From Paraburkholderia fynbosensis (GTDB lineage Bacteria > Pseudomonadota > Gammaproteobacteria > Burkholderiales > Burkholderiaceae): a DNA stretch of 64,000 nt. The position numbers and the translations under genes are program-made. Positions 33,084-41,255 of this stretch are shown here, in pieces. Under the pieces are notes generated by a model. That model did not search any database. It had not been told where the DNA came from and was given only the letters and a program-made list of their open reading frames with translations. Numbering within the stretch: position 1 is the first letter of the stretch; every line of letters starts with the position of its first letter. The DNA is taken from positions 248,001 to 312,000 of the forward strand of contig NZ_CADIKI010000009.1 of assembly GCF_902859935.1 (NCBI RefSeq). Reading direction: 5' to 3'.

Positions 33084-35384
33084 CTACTGCACCTGCCACC
33101 AACGCGGCAACAGGCGGCGCACTTCGGGCCGCCGATAGCGGTCATCGATCAGGTGCACCACGCCCTCGTCCTGTTCCGTGCGGATCACGCGACCGGCCGC
33201 CTGCACCACCTTGCGCAAACCCGGATACAGATACATGTAGTCGTAGCCGTTGCCGAACCTCGCGTCCATGGTGCGGCGCATCTGCTCGTTGACCTCGTTC
33301 ATCTGCGGCAAGCCGAGCGTCGCGATGAATGCGCCGATCAACTGCTGACCGGTCAGATCGACGCCTTCTGAAAACGCCCCGCCGAGCACCGCGAAACCCA
33401 CCCCCTGATTCATGGTGCGAAAACGCGCGAGAAACGCGTCGCGGGCGGCTTCGTCCATGCCCGGTTCCTGCGCCCAGACCGGCAAGGCCGGATGCCGTTC
33501 GCGCATCAATTCGACCACCCGCTGCAGGTACTCGAAACTGCTCAGGAAGCCCAGGTAATTGCCCGGCTGCGCCGCGTACTGCCGCGCGATCAGATCGACG
33601 ATCGGCACGAGCGAGCGCTCGCGGTCGCGCCAGCGCGTCGACACATTACCCGCCACATGCACCTGCAATTGCTCCGCGCGAAACGGCCCTTCGACGTCGA
33701 GCCATTGCGTCTGCTGCGGCAATCCCAGCGTGTCGCGATAGAAATGCTGCGGGTTGAGCGTGCCGGAGAACATCACGGTCGTGCGCGCGGCCGCGTAGCG
33801 CGGCGCGAGAAACGGCGCGGGAATCACGTTGCGCACGCAGAGCGTGGCGCCGGTTTTGTCGCGCGGGGCGTAACGGTCCGTGCTAACCGTGACGTCGAAA
33901 ATCGAGTGCTCGCCGAATTGCTCGGCCAGCGCGACGAAATGCATCGCATCGAAGAAAAAAAGCAGCGCGGTGTCGTCGATTGAAAGCGGCGCTTCGGCGA
34001 GCTGATCCGTGACCGCGCCGATCAGATTCTGCGCGGCCGACAGCAGTTTGCCCGGGACCCCGGCATAGACCTGATACGTGCCGGTCTGCGCCCGTTTGAC
34101 GGCGTTCCACTCGCGCTGCAAGCGTTCGAGCGGCTTGCGCAAGCTGGCCGGCGCGGTCTTGTGCGCGATCCGGAACGCCGCCTGGTCGAGCGATGCCGTG
34201 TACATGCGCCGCGCGCGGTCGAGCAGATTGTGCGCCTCGTCCACCAGCACGCCGACGCGCCACTGATTGATCTGCGTGAGCGCATACAGCATCGCGTTGC
34301 TGTCGTAGTAGTAGTTGTAATCGCCGACCACGACGTCGGCCCAGCGCGCCAGTTCCTGCGCCAGATAGTATGGGCAAACCTCGTGCGCGAGCGCGGCTGC
34401 GCGCACCGCCGCGCGGTCGAGGCGCGGGCCTGCGAGTGCCGGGTCGAGTGCGGTGTTGAGTGCGGTATGGCGGGCCGCGTCGAGCCGGTCGTAGAAGCCG
34501 CGTGCGAGCGGACACGATTCGCCATTGCACGCTTTGTCGGGATGCTCGCAGGCTTTGTCGCGCGCGACCAGTTCGAGCGTTCTCAACGGCAATCGCGCAC
34601 CGCGCGACGCGGCGCTCTGCTGCAACGTGTCGATCGCATCGAGCGCGAGCGCGCGGCCCGGCGTCTTCGCGGTCAGAAAGAAAACGCGATCGATCTGCTC
34701 CGAGGCACACGCCTTGAGCAACGGGAAAATCGTCGCCAGCGTCTTGCCGATGCCGGTAGGCGCCTGCGCCATCAAGGGCTTGCCCTCTCGCGCCGCGCGA
34801 TATACCGACACCGCCAGTTCGCGCTGCCCGCTGCGAAACTGCCCATGAGGAAACTGCAAGGCGCCGAGCGCGGCGTTGCGCGCCGCGCGATGCGCCTCTT
34901 CCTGCACGGCCCAATCGAGAAAACACTCGCACTGCTCGACGAAGAAAATCTCCAGCTCACGCGCCGTATGCGTTTGCGTCAGCAGCGTCTCCTTCTGACT
35001 GCCGATGTCGAAGTAGACCAGCGCGACCGTCAACTCGGCCAGCCCGCGTACACGGCACAGCAGATGACCGTACACGAGCGCCTGCGCCCAATGCAGGGTG
35101 CGGTGATTAGCGGGCATCCGCGCCAGATCGCCGCGATGCGTCTTGACCTCCTCGAGACGATTCGCCGCCGGATCGTAACCGTCGGCGCGGCCGCGCACGG
35201 TGAGACTGCGATGCGTACCAGTCAGCGTGATCTCGGTTTCATAGCCGCTTGCGCGCCGCCCTGCCACCGTCGCGTGACCGGCCATGCCTTCCAGCGAGGT
35301 GGGCGCAGGTGTGAAGCGCAGATCCAGATCGCCGCGCCGCGCGGTGAATTCGCACATTGCGCGCACCGCGACTACGTAGCTCAT
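33084..35384 (-). CDS. XPD/DinG-type Fe-S DNA helicase with N-terminal RecB-like nuclease domain
   Basis: The 766-residue protein is a superfamily-2 helicase with Walker A APTGIGKT (208-215), Fe-S cysteines C279, C286, C291 and C337, DEAH box VDEAHNL, and motif VI VQAAGRVIRTEQD. Residues 60-110 carry GRADGYDPAANRLEEVKTHR, a D...EVK pattern, followed by HWAQALVYGHLL, a QxxxY motif. Together these mark a PD-(D/E)XK nuclease domain of RecB/Cas4 type. XPD-like enzymes unwind 5' to 3' in DNA repair. The start overlaps the stop of the VRR-NUC gene by 4 bp (ATGA), so translation is coupled and the two probably act together, under the LexA box upstream. It is convergent with the MscS gene, 151 bp apart. 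Confidence 0.9.
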   Translation of the reverse strand: MSYVVAVRAMCEFTARRGDLDLRFTPAPTSLEGMAGHATVAGRRASGYETEITLTGTHRSLTVRGRADGYDPAANRLEEVKTHRGDLARMPANHRTLHWAQALVYGHLLCRVRGLAELTVALVYFDIGSQKETLLTQTHTARELEIFFVEQCECFLDWAVQEEAHRAARNAALGALQFPHGQFRSGQRELAVSVYRAAREGKPLMAQAPTGIGKTLATIFPLLKACASEQIDRVFFLTAKTPGRALALDAIDTLQQSAASRGARLPLRTLELVARDKACEHPDKACNGESCPLARGFYDRLDAARHTALNTALDPALAGPRLDRAAVRAAALAHEVCPYYLAQELARWADVVVGDYNYYYDSNAMLYALTQINQWRVGVLVDEAHNLLDRARRMYTASLDQAAFRIAHKTAPASLRKPLERLQREWNAVKRAQTGTYQVYAGVPGKLLSAAQNLIGAVTDQLAEAPLSIDDTALLFFFDAMHFVALAEQFGEHSIFDVTVSTDRYAPRDKTGATLCVRNVIPAPFLAPRYAAARTTVMFSGTLNPQHFYRDTLGLPQQTQWLDVEGPFRAEQLQVHVAGNVSTRWRDRERSLVPIVDLIARQYAAQPGNYLGFLSSFEYLQRVVELMRERHPALPVWAQEPGMDEAARDAFLARFRTMNQGVGFAVLGGAFSEGVDLTGQQLIGAFIATLGLPQMNEVNEQMRRTMDARFGNGYDYMYLYPGLRKVVQAAGRVIRTEQDEGVVHLIDDRYRRPEVRRLLPRWWQVQ

Positions 35385-37180
35385 GTAGCGGCTCCGTTGT
35401 CGAACTTCGCGACGGCCTCAGACGCGGCTGCGCTCTGCGTCAGCGCATCATCGTGCGAATCCTCGGCCCAACGCACATCGAGCACGCGCACTGGCATGCC
35501 GTGCTGCGTGCAATACGTGAGCCAGCGAATCTGGTTGTCCTGCAAGCGATCGCCGGGCCCTTTCACCTCGATCAGTTCATAGCGGCGCTCGGCCGGCCAG
35601 AAGCGGATCAGGTCCGGCAGGCCCGAACGGTTGCCGCGAATATCGCGCAGCAGGCGCTCGAACCACAACTTCAGATGCGCGGCGGGCAGACAGTCTAGCG
35701 CGAGCGCGACAAGCTCCTGCGACAGCAGCCCCCAGAACACGAACGGCGACTGCAGCCCCGCCTTGCTGTGCAGATGCCGCAGAATCGTCTCGCGATAGGC
35801 ATCGCTATCGAGTTGCGCGAGGCACGCGGCAAACTGGTCCGCGCGGCGCGCATGGAAATCCGGCGCATACAGATCGGCCGGGCCGCGCTGAAAGGGATGA
35901 AAAAACGCGCCGGGCAGCGCCGCGAACACCGGCTCCCAGCACAGCAAACCGAATAGCGAATTGATCAGTGCGTTCTCGACATAGTGCACCGGCGCGGTAT
36001 CGCACGTCAGATGATCGCGCGCGACGTATTCGACTGCTTGCGGCGTCTCGGGCTTCGGCAACACCAGCGTCCTGCGCTCGATCGGGCGCGCTGCCGGCGT
36101 GCGCAGCGCCGGCTCGCCACGCTTGCGCCGCAAACGCGGCAACATGCGCGCGATGCGCTGCGTCTCCTCTTCGCTTTCAGACGCGGCCGCCGCATGCGAG
36201 GCCAACGCGAACGCTTCGTCGAAACGCTCGCTGCGTTCGAGCACGCGCATACGCCGATGACGCGCGCCAGGCCACGCGCAACGCTCATACACCGCAAGCG
36301 CCGCAGTCCAGTTCTGCCGCCGCTCGCACTCGTAGCCGATACGGAACAGCAGTTTCGCGCGACGCATGTCGAGCCACGGGTTTCCCGTTTCGATCGAGAC
36401 GACCGTAGCAACGAGTTCGTCGATCGCGCTCGCGCCATCGACGATGGGCAGCCACTCCAGCGCTTCACGGCATGCATGCAGCGCCAGATAAACATCGACG
36501 TCCGCACGTTGCCGGAATGCACGCGATGAGGGGGCGAACGCCACCTTTTCGTACTGGAACACGCCGAGATCGGCCAGCACGAACTCTGACCAGTCCTGCT
36601 GCAAATTGCCGAAGAACATCAGACGCAGCCGCTCGCAGAGCGGCGCAATCGCGACGTGAAAAACGCGGTCCGTGGCGCCGCTGTGCCACGCGGCAAGCGG
36701 GCGACGTGCGGGATTGTCCGCGTCGCTGCCGGTTTCATGAAACGGCCGCAGCGTGGCCAGCAGATCGGATTTGCGCAAGCTCTTCGCGCCGGGAATCAGG
36801 GCGATGGCTTCGGCGAATACCTGCAGCAACTGAGGGCGCGTGCTGAGCGCGAACAGATCGTCGAGTGAAAGGTGTGGTTCGGTGTCGACCCAGCCGAGCG
36901 CCGCCATCGGCGCGGCAGCCTGCAGCGGGCAGCCAATCTCGTCATACGCCAGACGGCTCGCGCGAAACAGCGCGCCTTTGCGCATCAGCATACGCACCAG
37001 CAGCGCGCGCGACGCTTGCGGCAAACCGGCGAAAGCGTCGAGGAACGCGAGTTCGTGCGCGTCCATCAGATCGTCGTAACGCGTGGCGAGCCACGCCAGC
37101 GCGCGCTCGAAGTTCAGCAGGTAGTAAGGGACGTCAGAGCGGAGTTCTGATCGAGCATCGGTTGCCACGGCTTTTTGCAT
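35381..37180 (-). CDS. FAN1-like VRR-NUC domain nuclease
   Basis: The 599-residue protein ends in the VRR-NUC nuclease domain: GLPDLIRFWP then YELIEVKGPGDRLQDNQIRW, the PD...EVK...Q active site of FAN1 relatives (about residues 515-560). The N-terminus (YYLLNFERALAWLATRYDDL), an SAP-like segment and the middle TPR-like helices match bacterial FAN1 homologues, which cut DNA near 5' flaps and help to unhook interstrand crosslinks. ATG 37180 lies 4 nt after a LexA box and has only a weak, close AGG element, so a start slightly downstream is possible. The stop overlaps the helicase start. Together they form a likely SOS-induced repair operon. Confidence 0.92.
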   Translation of the reverse strand: MQKAVATDARSELRSDVPYYLLNFERALAWLATRYDDLMDAHELAFLDAFAGLPQASRALLVRMLMRKGALFRASRLAYDEIGCPLQAAAPMAALGWVDTEPHLSLDDLFALSTRPQLLQVFAEAIALIPGAKSLRKSDLLATLRPFHETGSDADNPARRPLAAWHSGATDRVFHVAIAPLCERLRLMFFGNLQQDWSEFVLADLGVFQYEKVAFAPSSRAFRQRADVDVYLALHACREALEWLPIVDGASAIDELVATVVSIETGNPWLDMRRAKLLFRIGYECERRQNWTAALAVYERCAWPGARHRRMRVLERSERFDEAFALASHAAAASESEEETQRIARMLPRLRRKRGEPALRTPAARPIERRTLVLPKPETPQAVEYVARDHLTCDTAPVHYVENALINSLFGLLCWEPVFAALPGAFFHPFQRGPADLYAPDFHARRADQFAACLAQLDSDAYRETILRHLHSKAGLQSPFVFWGLLSQELVALALDCLPAAHLKLWFERLLRDIRGNRSGLPDLIRFWPAERRYELIEVKGPGDRLQDNQIRWLTYCTQHGMPVRVLDVRWAEDSHDDALTQSAAASEAVAKFDNGAAT

Positions 37181-37183
37181 AAC

Positions 37184-37199
37184 CTGTATGTTTATACAG
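37184..37199 (-). promoter_or_regulatory. LexA/SOS box
   Basis: CTGTATAAACATACAG (minus strand) matches the CTG-N10-CAG LexA consensus, with both half-sites as CTGTAT/ATACAG. It sits 4 bp upstream of the VRR-NUC start, where LexA would block initiation. The neighbouring sequence TATAAA could be the -10. Confidence 0.85.
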
Positions 37200-37344
37200 T
37201 GATGATAGCAAAGTCCGTGGCGGCTTCGGCGCGCAGGCGCGCCTGATCAATGAAACACGCGCGCCGCCCCGCTTGGGGCTGCACGTCGCTTGGCCAACGA
37301 GTATTCGACGCAGCCGATTCGATCGCGTCGAGTGAATCACCGCG

Positions 37345-37929
37345 TCATGGCGCGACCCACACCACCGTCAGCGAGCGCACGCCCTGCGCGCCGCGAATCA
37401 GTACGCCTTCGATATCGGCCGTCGCCGACGGTCCCGTGACGAGTGCCGCATAACGCGCGGCACGGAAGTCGTCGCGCCGGTAGACGTCCTGCAGACCGTC
37501 GATCAATTGCGCCGGATCGAGCAGCACGACCAGATGCTGGACGATATAGCCCAGCGCGTTGACGACATACTCGCGTTCGCTGAACCACACCGAGCCGGTT
37601 TCGGCGACCCCGAAGCGTGCCCGCACCACACCGACGTCGATGTCCTGCAACGAAGCGGGCTCCGTGTCCGCCGTGAGCACGCGCGTACCCGGCACTTCGG
37701 GCGTTGCCGATGCAATCGACGCCTCGGCGCCGAAGCGCTCGCGAATCAGCATGCTCACGTCGCTGGCAGCTGCCGCGTCGACACAGGTGCCGCCCATCAT
37801 CTGCAACGCCGCCGTAAAACGCGCGCGCAGATCGCCGCCCGCTGCGTCGAACAGCGGCACGTCGGGACGAGGCCGCGCCGCTGGTTGCGCCTGCCGCACC
37901 TTCGCCAGAAAAGCCTCACGGGTTGCCAT
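37345..37929 (-). CDS. lutC: L-lactate utilization protein C
   Basis: The 194-residue protein starts MATREAFLAKVRQAQPAARP and carries the LutC/YkgG (LUD) domain, including GVVRARFGVAETGSVWF and LGYIVQHLVVLLDPAQLI. LutC is a subunit of the iron-sulfur lactate dehydrogenase LutABC that converts L-lactate to pyruvate. ATG 37929 is preferred over 37962; it overlaps the lutB stop by 14 bp. It is the third gene of the operon. The 164 bp after it hold the SOS box and leader of the repair operon. Confidence 0.93.
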   Translation of the reverse strand: MATREAFLAKVRQAQPAARPRPDVPLFDAAGGDLRARFTAALQMMGGTCVDAAAASDVSMLIRERFGAEASIASATPEVPGTRVLTADTEPASLQDIDVGVVRARFGVAETGSVWFSEREYVVNALGYIVQHLVVLLDPAQLIDGLQDVYRRDDFRAARYAALVTGPSATADIEGVLIRGAQGVRSLTVVWVAP

Positions 37930-39307
37930 CGCCGCCTCCACGATTCTTTTTGTACCAGGCATGGAAGGTCAGCTTCGGCGCCTCCGGCAACTCACGCTGC
38001 TTGCCCCAGATATTGAGCGGGTTGTACAGCATGAAATTCGGCAGATGCCGCAATGCGCCGCCCATCGACGACACCGTCGCGCGATACAGAGTCGGACTCG
38101 CGAGCAGACGCCCTGCCATCTTCAATACTTCCTGCTTCACGAACGGCACTTCATGACGCTCGGCGATCACCGTGCGCCATTTGTAAATCTGCTCGTGAAT
38201 GTTGATCTTCACGGGACACACGTTCGTGCAACTGCCGTTGAGCGTCGACGCGAACGGCAGCGCGCTGTAGCGCTTCAGATCGAACGTCGGATTGATGATC
38301 GCGCCGATCGGCCCGGAATAGGTGCCGCCATACGACAGCCCCCCACTGCGCCGATATACCGGACAGGTGTTCATGCAAGCGCCGCAGCGGATGCATTTGA
38401 GCGAATACCAGAAGTCCTCCATCGCGAGGCGCTCGGAGCGGCCGTGATCGACGAGGATGTAATGCATCTCGGTACCCGGTCGCGGTGCACGGAAATGCGA
38501 CGTGTATTGCGTGATCGGCGAACCGAGCGCACTGCGCGACAGCATGCGCACAAACACGCCGAGGTCCGATACCCTGGGAATAATCTTCTCGATACCGATC
38601 GACGCGATGTGCAGCGGCGGCACATTCGCCGACAGATCCGCATTGCCTTCGTTAGTACACACGACGACCGTGCCTGTCTCCGCCACCGCGAAATTGCAGC
38701 CGGTCATGCCGGCGGTTTTCTCGCGCACGAAGTAAGGTCGCGTATTCATCCGCTGGCTTTCCGCGAGGTAGTGAATGTCGCTGTTCTGCGGATCGGTGCC
38801 GATGGTACGGCCGAACAGTTCGGCGACGTCGGCGCGCAATTTGTGAACCGCGGGCACCACCATATGACTCGGGTCCTGATGATCGAGCTGCTGGATGCGT
38901 TCGCCGAGATCCGTCTCCATCACCGTGATGCCGCGCGGTTCGAGATACTCGCGCATCTTGCATTCGTCGGTGAGCATCGACTTGCTTTTGACGAGCGTGG
39001 TCATGCCGCGCTCCGACATGATCTTGTGCACCAGCGCGTTGTGCTCTTCGGCAGTGGCGGCCCAATGCACCACCACGCCATTGGCCTCGGCCGCCGCCGC
39101 AAACTGTTCGAGATAGTCGGACAGATGCGACAACGTGTGTTCCTTGATGCCCGATGCCAGTTCGCGCAACGTCTCCCACTCGGCGATGCCGTGCGCCTGC
39201 GCGTCGCGCTTCTCACGTAAATCCCACAGACGCTTGTCATGAAACGCGACGTGCTCGGTCTTCTTGATGAAGGCACCTGCCGCTTTCGCGTGATCGATCC
39301 TGCTCAT
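37916..39307 (-). CDS. lutB: L-lactate utilization iron-sulfur protein B
   Basis: The 463-residue protein has an N-terminal LUD domain (TLVKSKSMLTDECKMREYLE, VAETGTVVVCTNEGNADLSA) and two ferredoxin-type 4Fe-4S motifs, CIRCGACMNTCPVYR and CTNVCPVKINIHE. A C-terminal extension is typical of LutB. It transfers electrons from lactate oxidation within LutABC. The start at 39307 overlaps the lutA stop as ATGA, so translation is coupled. Confidence 0.95.
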   Translation of the reverse strand: MSRIDHAKAAGAFIKKTEHVAFHDKRLWDLREKRDAQAHGIAEWETLRELASGIKEHTLSHLSDYLEQFAAAAEANGVVVHWAATAEEHNALVHKIMSERGMTTLVKSKSMLTDECKMREYLEPRGITVMETDLGERIQQLDHQDPSHMVVPAVHKLRADVAELFGRTIGTDPQNSDIHYLAESQRMNTRPYFVREKTAGMTGCNFAVAETGTVVVCTNEGNADLSANVPPLHIASIGIEKIIPRVSDLGVFVRMLSRSALGSPITQYTSHFRAPRPGTEMHYILVDHGRSERLAMEDFWYSLKCIRCGACMNTCPVYRRSGGLSYGGTYSGPIGAIINPTFDLKRYSALPFASTLNGSCTNVCPVKINIHEQIYKWRTVIAERHEVPFVKQEVLKMAGRLLASPTLYRATVSSMGGALRHLPNFMLYNPLNIWGKQRELPEAPKLTFHAWYKKNRGGGDGNP

Positions 39308-40047
39308 GCGCGTGCTCCATTAAGAACCTGCGCGATATGGATGAAGCGCGCATCGGCTTTCATGCGTTCCGCGCAGCCTTGCTGGTGCATCAGACACGAC
39401 ATGTCGCCGGACACGATGTATTCGGCGCCCGCCTGCAGATGGTCGCGCACCTTGTCCTGCCCCATGCGCACCGACACCGGCTCCTCGGTAACGGAGAACG
39501 TGCCGCCGAACCCGCAACATTCGTCGGGCCTTGCCGGCTTGACGAACTCGATGCCCTTCACGCGTTCGAGCAACGCGCGCGGCTTTGAAAACGGCGCGGC
39601 AGCGATTTCCGACACCGACGCTTCCTTGAGATGGCGCAGCGCGCTGCAACTGTTGTGCAAGCCGACGCGATGCGGAAACTCGGCCCACGGAAATTCGCGC
39701 GCGCCGACCACGTCATGCAGAAACTCCACAAGTTCATACGCATTCGCGCGGACCTTCTTCACGTCGCCGGTCTGCTCGATCGCGCTCAGATGCTCGCGCA
39801 CATGATGAATGCAGCTCGCCGACGGCCCGACGATGTACTCGTAGCCCGCGAAGTTGCGCGCGAACACACGCTCGGCGCCGGCTGCCTCGGCGTGCGCGCC
39901 GCTGTTGGCCATCGGCTGGCCACAGCAGGTTTGCTCCTGCGGATAGTCGACCTCGATGCCGAAGCGTTCGAGCAGTTCGAGCGTGGCGATCCCCACTTCG
40001 GGATAGAACGCGTCGATAAAGCACGGGATAAACAGGGCGACTTTCAT
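39304..40047 (-). CDS. lutA: L-lactate utilization protein A (CCG-domain)
   Basis: The 247-residue protein has two cysteine-rich CCG domains. The first is IPCFIDAFYPEVGIA with EQTCCGQPMANSG, the second LHNSCSALRHL with DECCGFGGTFSV and GDMSCLMHQQG. These bind iron-sulfur clusters, as in glycolate oxidase GlcF and heterodisulfide reductase. It is the first gene of lutABC and lies behind a near-consensus promoter with an overlapping GntR-type operator about 130 bp upstream. Confidence 0.95.
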   Translation of the reverse strand: MKVALFIPCFIDAFYPEVGIATLELLERFGIEVDYPQEQTCCGQPMANSGAHAEAAGAERVFARNFAGYEYIVGPSASCIHHVREHLSAIEQTGDVKKVRANAYELVEFLHDVVGAREFPWAEFPHRVGLHNSCSALRHLKEASVSEIAAAPFSKPRALLERVKGIEFVKPARPDECCGFGGTFSVTEEPVSVRMGQDKVRDHLQAGAEYIVSGDMSCLMHQQGCAERMKADARFIHIAQVLNGARA

Positions 40048-40176
40048 AAGCTCTTTGGAATGACGAAGCGACGGCGGTGACTCGCCTACTCTACTGCGGA
40101 ATCGGGCTGGGAAGCCATGGCGGCCCGGTTTGCGTCCGGCGGAGCGGTATTGGGGTGATTTGTAAGACTGGTCATG

Positions 40177-40219
40177 TTGGTCTGACCAAGAATATAAGGA
40201 AGACGCCGAAGGGTGTCAA
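40177..40219 (-). promoter_or_regulatory. lut promoter with overlapping GntR/FadR-type operator
   Basis: On the minus strand TTGACA (40219-40214), a 17-bp spacer and TATATT (40196-40191) form a near-consensus sigma-70 promoter with its start near 40184. The palindrome TTGGTCTGACCAA (40177-40189) covers that start point and matches the TGGT-N3-ACCA pattern of FadR-subfamily regulators such as LldR. Confidence 0.85.
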
Positions 40220-40298
40220 TCGGGGATAAGCGGGGAACAGGACCGGGAAAAGCGGGAGTGAGCCGACTGCGCATGCCGCGCGCTCACTGAACCGGCAC

Positions 40299-41045
40299 TC
40301 ACGAGATCGCGCTGGCCGAAGGTTTCGCCGCATCGTCCTTATACATCTCGCGCACGTATGTGAGGTGACGTTCGGCCGCCTTGCGCGCCTTCTGCGCGTC
40401 GCGCGCCATCACGGCGTCGTAGATAGCCTGATGCTGATTCATCAACTGCTTTTCCATCGCGTCATCGTAGTCGATCAACCGATGATACTGACGCATCCCC
40501 TCACGAATCAGCGTATGGATGCCGTGCATCACGTGCGCGAGCGCGACGTTGTGCGTGGAGTCGGCAATCGCGAGGTGAAACGCAGCGTCCAGTTCAGCGA
40601 GATTCACGCGATCTCCTGACAAGGAGCCCGCTTTCAATGCGTCGAACGCTGCGCTGATCTTCTTGATGTCCGCGGCGGTGGCGCGTTGCGCGGCATACAC
40701 CGTCGAAATCGATTCGAGTCCCTGGCGCAACTCGAGAATATCGGCACTGGTGCGCGGATTTTGCAGCAACAGCTCGGCGAGCGGCCTGGAGATGATCGGC
40801 GCGGTGACGTCGACCACGGTAAAACCGCCGCGCCCCGAGGTTTCGATATACCCGTCCGCTTCGAGCCGAATCAGCGCTTCCCGCAGCGACGGGCGCGACA
40901 CGCCGAGCTGCGTTGCCAGATCACGCTCGGCCGGCAGCCGGTCGCCCGGCATCAAGGTGCCCTCGGAGATCAGTTGCTTGATCTGGTCGGACACCACGTC
41001 GGAGAGTCGTTTGCGCGTGAAAGACTGGATCGGGAGGAATGGCAT
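40299..41045 (-). CDS. lldR: GntR-family (FadR subfamily) regulator, likely lactate-responsive
   Basis: The 248-residue protein starts MPFLPIQSFTRKRLSDVVSD. It has the GntR winged HTH (PAERDLATQLGVSRPSLREA, then LEADGYIETSGRGGF) and an all-helical FCD effector domain with LDAAFHLAIADSTHNVAL. The start 41045 is the Met nearest the HTH; the frame to 41198 has no similarity. It lies just upstream of lutABC on the same strand, and its family's operator type is present over the lut promoter. It is therefore probably the lactate-sensing repressor (LldR-like). The symbol is by context. Confidence 0.82.
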   Translation of the reverse strand: MPFLPIQSFTRKRLSDVVSDQIKQLISEGTLMPGDRLPAERDLATQLGVSRPSLREALIRLEADGYIETSGRGGFTVVDVTAPIISRPLAELLLQNPRTSADILELRQGLESISTVYAAQRATAADIKKISAAFDALKAGSLSGDRVNLAELDAAFHLAIADSTHNVALAHVMHGIHTLIREGMRQYHRLIDYDDAMEKQLMNQHQAIYDAVMARDAQKARKAAERHLTYVREMYKDDAAKPSASAIS

Positions 41046-41147
41046 GGGCAGCGATGAAGGAAGCCGGTTCGAAAGACAGCCTGGCAGGCAGCAGACCCAC
41101 AACGTTCTACACAACGTCGAACCGCCGCCTCGCGGTGTGTGAATTAT

Positions 41148-41160
41148 ACCGTTCAACGGT
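41148..41160. promoter_or_regulatory. Palindrome upstream of the lldR-like gene
   Basis: ACCGTTCAACGGT is a perfect 13-bp palindrome around a central base, about 100 bp upstream of the regulator. It differs from the TGGTC half-site at lut, so it may bind another factor. It is AT-flanked (GAATTATACC). Confidence 0.45.
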
Positions 41161-41255
41161 TTGCGCCGAATGTGCGCGGCGAGTACGCCGCGCGGCACTG
41201 CGGGCCGCGAGCGTTAGTCTCCCCGCGCGGCACATGTGGCGACCTCAACGCACTC

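Noticed and set aside
40086..40274. 62-codon minus-strand frame between lutA and the GntR gene
   Set aside because: It covers the lut promoter and operator, has no ribosome site and resembles no protein.
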